57,591 nucleotides of DNA. Source: Flavobacteriales bacterium. GTDB lineage: Bacteria; Bacteroidota; Bacteroidia; Flavobacteriales_F; PHOS-HE28. The notes under the pieces are model-generated. The model had not been told where the DNA came from and did not search any database. It saw nothing but the letters and a program-made list of their open reading frames with translations. Where the stretch lies: the NCBI GenBank assembly GCA_024103275.1, contig JAGFIV010000080.1:1-57591 (forward strand). Reading direction: 5' to 3'. Shown here piece after piece: positions 27,736 through 35,600 of the stretch. The position numbers and the translations under genes are program-made. The first letter of the stretch is position 1. The number at the start of each line of letters is the position of its first letter.

Positions 27736-28365
27736 ATGCCCTTGAGGATCATCCTATTCGAAGACAACGTGGGGCTCCGGCATTCCATGCGCACCCTGCT
27801 CAACGGGGTTGACGGTTATGCCGTGGTGGGCGACTTCGGCGACTGTTCGACGGCGCGACAGGTTACTGAGGAGCTGCAGCCGGACATCGTGATCATGGAC
27901 ATTGACATGCCGAAAGTGAATGGCATCGAAGGGCTGCGGATCATCAAGGAGGCGAAGCCTGATACAGCCATCATCATGCACACGGTGTTCGAGGATGACG
28001 ACAAGCTTTTCGACAGCCTGTGCGCGGGCGCCAACGGCTATCTGCTGAAGAACACCTCGTACGGCAAACTGATCGAGGCCCTGGAAGAGGTGCGCAACGG
28101 AGGTGCGCCCATGTCACCTTCGGTGGCGCGCAAGGTGCTGCATTCCTTTCAGAGGCCGCAGCCCCGTGACAAATACGGGCTTTCACCCAGGGAATTGGAT
28201 GTGATGCAGTGCTTGGTGAAGGGATACAGCTATAAGATGATCGCAACGGCGCTGTTCATCAGTTTGGCCACCGTGCAGGCCCACATCCGGAACATCTACG
28301 CCAAGCTGCACGTGAACTGCGGGCGCGAGGCCGTGGTGATCGCGCTGCGCGACCGCATCGTTTGA
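27736..28365 (+). CDS. LuxR/NarL-family response regulator
   Basis: 209 residues. Receiver domain (LRIILFEDNVGLRHSMR, phospho-acceptor Asp55 in IVIMDIDMPKVNG, conserved Thr and Lys in MHTVFEDDD and GYLLKNTS) followed by a LuxR-type HTH (LSPRELDVMQCLVKGYSYKM to FISLATVQAHIRNIYAKLHV). It is the likely partner of the propeller kinase directly upstream. The motif over its own promoter recurs at the 30.8-kb operon, so autoregulation and control of that operon are plausible inferences. A perfect GC stem at 28369 follows. Confidence 0.93.
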   Translation: MPLRIILFEDNVGLRHSMRTLLNGVDGYAVVGDFGDCSTARQVTEELQPDIVIMDIDMPKVNGIEGLRIIKEAKPDTAIIMHTVFEDDDKLFDSLCAGANGYLLKNTSYGKLIEALEEVRNGGAPMSPSVARKVLHSFQRPQPRDKYGLSPRELDVMQCLVKGYSYKMIATALFISLATVQAHIRNIYAKLHVNCGREAVVIALRDRIV

Positions 28366-28368
28366 ACG

Positions 28369-28382
28369 GCGGGCAAGCCCGC
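28369..28382. terminator. Short GC hairpin between convergent genes
   Basis: GCGGGC-aa-GCCCGC forms a perfect 6-bp stem in the 25-bp gap between the response-regulator gene and the GEVED protein gene. The loop is very small and no U-tract follows, so function as a terminator is tentative. Confidence 0.35.
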
Positions 28383-28390
28383 ACGGCCGG

Positions 28391-30577
28391 TCAGTGCTTC
28401 ACGAAGCGCAACCGGGCCACCGCCCGCTCCTGGGCATCCCATACCTGCATGATGTAGATGCCCGGTGCAAGCCCGCCGATGTGGACCGCGCCGCCCGGCG
28501 GCGCCTCCATCACACGGCGGCCCGTCAGGTTGAGCACCTCCAAACGTACCAGTCCCTGCTTCGGACCCATCAGTTCGATCCGGTCATGCGCGGGATTGGG
28601 GACCAACCGGAATGACTCCGACGCCTGTGCGGCCAGCCCGGTACCGAAATCCACCTGCACGCTGTAGTCTTCGGCTTGGCCGTATCCGATCATGGCACAG
28701 GGATCAAGGGGCACTTCGTCCCAGTTCTTGATCACGCGCATGCGCGTGATCCCGATGGGCGCATCGGCGGGCACGGTGACCATGGCCGTGATCACGTTGT
28801 TGCATGAACTGTTGGTGAGGCTGCCAATCGTTACAGTGGCCTCGAAAACGCTGTCCTGGTCCCAATCAAAGAAGGCCACGACGTGGTCCGTGAACTCGCC
28901 ATCGGTGTTGCCGGTAACGGAGATCGGGTAGGTGGCACCACGCTGTACGTGGGCAACGATGGAGGTGAAATTTTCCAGCATCGGGCTTCCACCCGCCACC
29001 GGCGAGCTCTCGTTGTCGATATCCGCGAATGTGACGCTGCAAATGGGCAACACATTGTTCCCGCCCTGCCCGCCTGCCAGGCCGATCGGCGAGCAGTAAT
29101 GGGGCGGGTTCACATAGATGCTGTAGTCCTCCGCCTGGCCAAAACCGTAGGAGCTGCACGGATCAGTGGGCCAGGATCCAAAGTTTTTGACGATGCGCAT
29201 GCGTGTAACCCCCATCACGGCATCCGGGGGCACCGTGATGTCCATGGGGGCGGTGCTGCCGCATTCCACGTCGGTGATGCTGCCCACCTGCACCGCTGTT
29301 TCGAAGCTGCCGTTGCGGTCCCAATCGAAGAAAGCGGTGATGTAGGTGGTGAACGGCCCTGCCGTATTGCCCGACACGGTGATGGGATAGGTCCGCCCCG
29401 GGTCCACGCTGCCGGCGATGTGGGTGAAGTCTTCCAGGGCCGGGTCCGTCGCCGTGGCAGGGCTGTCGTGGTCAATGCCCGCAAAGGTCACGTTGCAGAT
29501 CGGTTCCACCCAGTTGATGTTGAACCCCGTGCAATATTCCGGTGTTGAGGGAGCCGAGACATGGACGGTGTAGTCTTCCGCCTGGCCGTAGGCATAAGTG
29601 CCGCATGGGTTCGTGGGCTGCGCACCGAAGGCCTTGACGATCCGCATACGTGTGATCCCCAAGGTGGCATTGGGCGGCACCGTGATCACCGCTTCCACGG
29701 AGCCACAGGATCCATTTTGTATGCTCCCGATGTCTTCGGCCGTTTCGTAGGTCCCGTCCTGGTCCCAGTCAAAGAAGGCGGTGATGTAGTTGGTGTAGTT
29801 GCCGGCCGTATTGCCTGACACGATGATGGGGTAGCTCCGCCCCTGCTCCACCACGGCCATGTACCCGGGCCCATCGGCCCACCACGGAACACCCGGTGAT
29901 TGGGTGAAGTCCTCCACGGCGGGGCTTCCATTCACCCCGGGGCTGGACGAACTGTTGATCCAGGAGAAGTAGACGTAGCAGATCGGCTCCACATTGGTGG
30001 TGATCTGGAATTCCGTGCAGTACCATGGCAGGGAGGGCTCCACCACGTGCACGCTGTAATCCTCCGCCTGGCCGTAGTAATAGGCCCCGCAGGGGTCCAT
30101 GGGTTCGTCATCATAATTCTTGATCACGCGCATGCGGGTGGTTCCCAGCGCGGCATTGGCAGGCACCGTTACATAGTCAAATGCGGCATTGTTGCAAACG
30201 GCATTCGACATGCCTCCGATCCACTGGGCCGTCTCGAACACACCGTCCTGGTTCAAATCGAAAAAGACCGTGACCGCATTATAAAAATCACCCTTGGTGT
30301 TCCCGTATACCAGGATGGGATAGAACCGGCCCCGCTCCACCGTGGCAGTCTGGGCGGTGAAGTCCTCCCAGTCGGACATCGTTGGCACATCCCCGGGGCT
30401 ATCATGGTCCAACCCGGCAAAGGAGACCTTGCAGATTGGCTCGACCACGTCGAATGTCGGGGTGCAATACTGTGCCACGGCAGTGTTGCACAGCACGAGC
30501 GCCAGCGGCCAGGCCAGGGATCCGCGACGGCGATCCCGGAAAGCGTTCGGCAAGAGGGTAGGTAATGGGGTATTCAT
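28391..30577 (-). CDS. T9SS-exported protein with four GEVED repeats
   Basis: 728 residues. A signal peptide (LAWPLALVLCNTAVAQ) is followed by four successive units of about 145 residues. Each contains a Cys near its start (EPICKVSFAGLDHDSP and similar), a segment like FFDWDQDGTYETA, VTVPANAALGTTRMRVIK and a GQAEDYSVHV end, the mark of GEVED domains. The last part is a T9SS type A sorting domain (FRLVPNPAHDRIELMG, LEVLNLTGRRVME, GLAPGIYIMQVWD). The protein should be displayed or released at the cell surface; its role is unknown. It sits on the opposite strand between the two copies of the shared 26-bp motif. Confidence 0.88.
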   Translation of the reverse strand: MNTPLPTLLPNAFRDRRRGSLAWPLALVLCNTAVAQYCTPTFDVVEPICKVSFAGLDHDSPGDVPTMSDWEDFTAQTATVERGRFYPILVYGNTKGDFYNAVTVFFDLNQDGVFETAQWIGGMSNAVCNNAAFDYVTVPANAALGTTRMRVIKNYDDEPMDPCGAYYYGQAEDYSVHVVEPSLPWYCTEFQITTNVEPICYVYFSWINSSSSPGVNGSPAVEDFTQSPGVPWWADGPGYMAVVEQGRSYPIIVSGNTAGNYTNYITAFFDWDQDGTYETAEDIGSIQNGSCGSVEAVITVPPNATLGITRMRIVKAFGAQPTNPCGTYAYGQAEDYTVHVSAPSTPEYCTGFNINWVEPICNVTFAGIDHDSPATATDPALEDFTHIAGSVDPGRTYPITVSGNTAGPFTTYITAFFDWDRNGSFETAVQVGSITDVECGSTAPMDITVPPDAVMGVTRMRIVKNFGSWPTDPCSSYGFGQAEDYSIYVNPPHYCSPIGLAGGQGGNNVLPICSVTFADIDNESSPVAGGSPMLENFTSIVAHVQRGATYPISVTGNTDGEFTDHVVAFFDWDQDSVFEATVTIGSLTNSSCNNVITAMVTVPADAPIGITRMRVIKNWDEVPLDPCAMIGYGQAEDYSVQVDFGTGLAAQASESFRLVPNPAHDRIELMGPKQGLVRLEVLNLTGRRVMEAPPGGAVHIGGLAPGIYIMQVWDAQERAVARLRFVKH

Positions 30578-30854
30578 CAGGGGTTCCATTTATTGATCGG
30601 GTCTGGTGCCCATGCGTTCCCGCCCAGGCGGATAAGTGCGGCATTGGCGGGCGAAGGTTCGGCTTGCCTTCAGGGGAATCAATCGCAGGGATATGTGATT
30701 TTGTGCGTACCGCCGAGGCAGGCGGGCCATCCATCCGCAAGCGGGTATTCCGCAGGGTGCGGCCATTGTCCAAGGGAAAACCACATGAACATGTAATTGC
30801 CCGGCTGGGATTGCAGGCCAACCTTCGCCACCATCGGACCTGGCCGATCCCGTT
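30578..30854. other. Divergent control region between the GEVED gene and the surface operon
   Basis: 277 bp. It contains copy 2 of the shared motif (30776-30801) and a downstream -7-like box AACCTTCG at 30820-30827, 20 bp after the TTG at 30797. Nothing else was recognised. Confidence 0.5.
30776..30801 (+). promoter_or_regulatory. 26-bp shared motif, copy 2, at the surface-operon promoter
   Basis: Same sequence as 27680-27705 except T at 30794. Here the dyad is perfect on both arms (ACATG-AA-CATGT). The motif ends at TTG 30797-30799, followed after 20 bp by AACCTTCG, so it overlaps the -33 element exactly as in copy 1. The ATG of the operon is at 30855. Confidence 0.6.
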
Positions 30855-32606
30855 ATGCGACTTAGCCTGCCTCTTATCCTGTTCTTCTGGTGCTGGGCCG
30901 GTCTCACCGCCGTCCGCTTGCAGGCACAGGACCTGGGCAACCTCAAGGGCCAGAAGCCGGTAACGCTCCACGGCAGCCTTTCCGCCGGCTTCAACTACTA
31001 CAGCACGGCCTCGGCGGGCACCGGCAACTTCCAGGGCTATGGCTTCGGCAACTCGCCGTCCTACTTCTTCCAAGCCAACCCGGTGCTATCCATCTACGGC
31101 TTGGCCCTGCCCATGAGCCTGCTGATCGCCAGCCAGGACAAGCAGTACAGCCTGCCCTTCAACCGCTTCGGCCTGAGCCCCTATTACAAATGGGCCAAGC
31201 TGCACCTGGGGTGGCGCTCGCTGAACTTCTCCCAGTTCACCTTGGGCGGCCAGCAGATGCTCGGGGCCGGCTTTGAGCTGACCCCGGGCAAGCTCAAGGC
31301 CTCGTTCATGTACGGCAGGTTCAACAATGCCATCACCGACATCTCGCTGTACAACAACCTGAACAACGCCACGCCCATCTTCCTGCGCAAGGGCTATGCC
31401 GCGCGCCTGGGCTACGGTTCCACGGCCCACTTCATCGAGCTTTCATACCTGCAGGCGGAAGATGACCTGCACTCGGTGAAAGGCATTGCCCTGGACAGCC
31501 TGCCGGCCATGCCCGCGGCCAACCAGGCGGCCGGGCTCAAGGGCCAGGTGACCCTGCGCAAGAAGCTCATCATCCATGCCGATGCGGGCGCCAGCTACTA
31601 CATCCGCAACATCGCCTCGCCCCTGCGCGAGACCGACGACCCGTGGGTGCGCTATGCCGTCTTCCCGCCCCGGTTCAGCTCCCGCATCGCCTTCGCCGGA
31701 GAGGCCGGGATGCGCTACCGTATGCGCGGCGGCAACCTGCGGCTCACCTACCGGCGCATTGACCCCGACTACCGCTCCATGGGGGCCTTCTATATGCAGA
31801 CCGACCTGGAGCAGGTGACCGCAGGATTCGACCAGGCCTTCCTCAAGCGCAAGGTGTTCCTGCGCGCCGACCTGGGCCTGCAACGCAACAACCTGTACAA
31901 CACCGCCGCCAGCAACAGCCGCAGGACCATCGGCAACATCAACCTCAACATCTCCCCCTCCCAAGCCTTCGGCATCGGCATCCAGTATTCCAACCACGGG
32001 ATCTCCCAACAGATCATCCCCCAGCTCCAAGATCCCGCCACGGTGGTGCGCTACGATTCGGTGCTCATCAGCCAGGTCAACCAGTCCATCGCCATCAGCC
32101 CGCGCCTGATGCTCAACCGCGAACGCCCCGTGCAGCACACGATCAACATGCAGGCCTCCATGCAATCCCTGCGCTCAGGCAATGAGACCTACGCCAGCCA
32201 GGAATACTCCTCCAACATGGGGAAACTCACCTATGTAACAGCCTTCACCGGGCGCAAGATCAACCTGAGCAACTCCCTGAACTATTTCAGCACCCGGTCC
32301 ACCGGTGCCCGATCGGCCACGCTCGGCTACAACCTGGGGCTGAGCAAGCAATTCCTGCCCGATACCAGCAGGGCCCCACTGATCAATGCGGTCACCCTTT
32401 CGCTGTACGGCGGCTACTTCGCCACCAGCCTCAACGACCGGCCCACCGGCCACACCATAACGGCCAACCCCGCATTGACCATCACCTTCCTGAAGCGGCA
32501 CTCCCTTCAGCTCAACGCCAACCATACCGCTTCCAGGAACAAGAGTGCCGCCATCACCCAGCGCAACCAGTTGACCTTCTCAGCGCGATACAATCTTTCA
32601 TTCTGA
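30855..32606 (+). CDS. Outer-membrane beta-barrel protein of the surface operon
   Basis: 583 residues. A signal peptide (LPLILFFWCWAGLTAVRLQAQ) leads a chain of alternating amphipathic strands (LHGSLSAGFNYYSTAS, RNQLTFSARYNLSF at the end with the terminal Phe of barrel proteins), about 22-26 strands by eye. No plug, TonB box or known transporter domain was recognised. Its stop overlaps the start of the giant exoprotein gene (ATGA), so the two are tightly coupled. It may export, anchor or assemble the proteins encoded downstream; this is inference. It is not a PorP/SprF-like protein as far as I can tell. Confidence 0.72.
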   Translation: MRLSLPLILFFWCWAGLTAVRLQAQDLGNLKGQKPVTLHGSLSAGFNYYSTASAGTGNFQGYGFGNSPSYFFQANPVLSIYGLALPMSLLIASQDKQYSLPFNRFGLSPYYKWAKLHLGWRSLNFSQFTLGGQQMLGAGFELTPGKLKASFMYGRFNNAITDISLYNNLNNATPIFLRKGYAARLGYGSTAHFIELSYLQAEDDLHSVKGIALDSLPAMPAANQAAGLKGQVTLRKKLIIHADAGASYYIRNIASPLRETDDPWVRYAVFPPRFSSRIAFAGEAGMRYRMRGGNLRLTYRRIDPDYRSMGAFYMQTDLEQVTAGFDQAFLKRKVFLRADLGLQRNNLYNTAASNSRRTIGNINLNISPSQAFGIGIQYSNHGISQQIIPQLQDPATVVRYDSVLISQVNQSIAISPRLMLNRERPVQHTINMQASMQSLRSGNETYASQEYSSNMGKLTYVTAFTGRKINLSNSLNYFSTRSTGARSATLGYNLGLSKQFLPDTSRAPLINAVTLSLYGGYFATSLNDRPTGHTITANPALTITFLKRHSLQLNANHTASRNKSAAITQRNQLTFSARYNLSF

Positions 32607-35600
32607 TGAAGCCCATGCCCACCATCCTCCGCCATGCCCTGCACAGCATCCTGCTGCTGGCCGTGTGCAGCACCCAGGCCACGGCCCAGAACTATCCGAT
32701 CACCCTGCAGGTGCAGCTCATCCCGCCTTATTCCGCCTTTCTGTCGGACTATCTGCAGAAGTCGATCATCTCGTTCACCAACCAGGGCCAACAACCCTTG
32801 GACGTGTACATCCGTGGCCGGTTCGAGAATGACCGCGGGCAGTTCGTGGAAACATCGCCCTACAGCTACTCCAACATCCCGATACATGTACCGGGCATGC
32901 AGACCGTGGTGGTGCAGGGGAGCCAGCTGGACGAGGGTTACCTGGACGTCAACCACCTGAACACGAACCTGGCCGACGAGGACTACGACAACTTCAGGCG
33001 CTTGGGGCAGTTGCCCGAAGGCTACTACACTTTCTGCATCTATGCCTACCGCCGCGATGCCAACGGCAACTACCAGCCTGTAAGCGACCCCTTGGCCATG
33101 GGCTCGTGCTTCCCCTTCCCGATCACCCACGTGCTGCCGCCGGTGATCACCACCCCGGTCACGGGTGACACCATTACGCCCAGCCCGACGCAACAGGTCA
33201 ACATCAGCTGGACCTCGCCCATGGGCTTCAACCCCGGCACAATTACCGTTTACGACCTCTACCTGGTGAAGGTGCTGCCGGGCGAGGACCCCCAGGTATC
33301 CATGGGCAATGCCGTGCAATACAATGCCGGGATCTTCATCAAGCAGCCGGGGATCATGATGAACAACTTCCAGTTCACCAACCTCGGCGGCTTCAACCTG
33401 GAAGAAGGCGGCACCTATGCGTTGATGGTGCAGGCGCGCGACCCGAACGGGCAAACCGCTTTTGAGAACAACGGCCGCAGTGTCACGGAAACATTCGTTT
33501 ATGGGGGCACGGTGCCACCAGCGGGCACGGTGACCGCCATCACCGAGGGCAGCTGTTCATGCGCGGTGGACGTTGCCGCCCTGGACCAGGCCAACAACAC
33601 CGCTTCGCTGGCCCCGGGCGGCAGCTTCACCATGGCCACGCTCACGGTGAAGATCGGCACCGTATCGGTGAGCGGCGGGCTGGCCTCGGGCACCGGCACC
33701 GTGCTGGTGAAACAGGTGCCCGTGCAGGTGACCTTCAGCGGCGTGGCCGTGAACAATGCCGGGGTGGCCATTGCGGGCAGCGCGAAGGCCAAGACGGACA
33801 ATGCGTTCGGGTTCCTGGAGAACAACCCGCTGCCGTCGATCTCCACCTCGGACTACGACTCGTTCATGGACCGCATCTCCGACTACAACCTGGATGCGGT
33901 GCTGGCCGGTGCCGGGGTGATGCTCCCCTTCGGGCTGCACACCTTCGGTGCACCCGATGCGGTGAACGTGGCCGTCGTGGCCTTGGACATCACCCCCGCA
34001 AAGGCCACCTACGATGCCATTGCGGCCGTGCAGCTGGCCGATGCGAACCACGTGCTTTCGCTGTTGGCAAAGGACGTGTGTTTCTCCAACACCTCCGTGA
34101 TGTGCGGGGATGCCCTGTTCGTGCTGGCCCAGGACCTGGAGCTGCCCGGCATCCAGCTGAAGCTGCACGGCTTCCGGTCCGAAGCCGAACCGGGCACCTT
34201 CGTGCGCTATGCCAACGGTGAACTGACCAAGTTCCACATCCGCGCGGAGTATGCCTTCCCGGCGGCGTTGATCACCAAGCTGGACGGCGGGGCGGCCACG
34301 GCCCTGCTGGATGCCGACGCCACCAGCTGGAGCGACTGGACCGCAACGGTATCGCTGGACCCCTTCCGCCTGCCCGCCTTGGACGGCGTGGAGTTCCGCT
34401 TGGCCCAGGGGGCCTTCTACGACCACTCCACCCTGCGCAACCCCACCGGCATGCCCTCCTCCTTCAGCGAACCCCTGCTGGCGGAAAAGAATGCCGAGAT
34501 CGGCACCGCCCTGTGGACCGGCTTCTACCTGCCCACGGCCACGGTGACGTTGCCCGCTATCGTATCCGCTGGGCCGCAAGGCAGCGGCCGGATCGAGATC
34601 GGCGCCACCCACCTGCTGGTGGACGGGTCCGGCCTGAGCGGCATGGTGGGCGCCACCAACGTGATCAGCATCGGCAACGGTTCCCTGGGCGGCTGGTACT
34701 GCTCACTGGACCATGTGGGCATCACCCTGCTCAACTCCTCGTTCATCGGCGGAGGCATGAACGGCCAGGTCATCCTGCCCTTCTCCGACAAGGACAAACA
34801 GGCCAGCCGCATCAACTATTCCTGCACCCTCTCAGCGGACAACAACGGCGGGGGCCTCACCTACCAGTTCATCGCGCAGCAGCAACAGGACATCGACTTT
34901 TCCGCTTGGTGGGCGCGCATCAACATCAACCACTGCAGCATCGAGGTGAGCAACCGCAGCGGCAGCACCGTGGCCTCGGCAGACCTGAGCGGGAAGCTCA
35001 GCATACAGGGCGAGGTGGAAGGTTACCGGGTGGGCCTTGACCTGATCACCATCGAGCACCTGGTGGTGAGCACCGCAGCGCCACACGTGAAGGTGCAGAA
35101 CGCCGTGGCGGGACTAAGCTCTCCCCAGCATTTCATGGCCGATTTCCCGATCAGCAACCTAAGCGTGGAGCCCAAGATCAACGGCAGCAACGTGGGCTTG
35201 CAGATCGGCTTCAAAATGACGCTGAGCGACCTGGCGAACCAGATCCTGCCCGATGCCTCCTCCAAGTTCACGGTGAGCGCCAACGTGCTCGGTGGCACAC
35301 GCCCCGTATGGCAGCGCGCCGACTTCCACCTCGACCAGGTGTGCATCAACGGCGATCTCGCCGGGGTGGTCCACATCAAACAAGGCTGCATTGATTTCTT
35401 CAAGAACGATGCCGTCTTCGGGGACGGCATCTCCGGCTTCCTCCGCGCCTCTTTCGCCGGCCTGGACGCCGTGGAGGTGGACTGCACCGCCAAATTCGGC
35501 CATACCTCGTTCAACTACTGGTACTTCGATGCCTCGGTGACCATCCATCCCGGCATTCCCGTGGCACCCGGCATCAGCATCAACGGTTTCGGAGGTGGTG

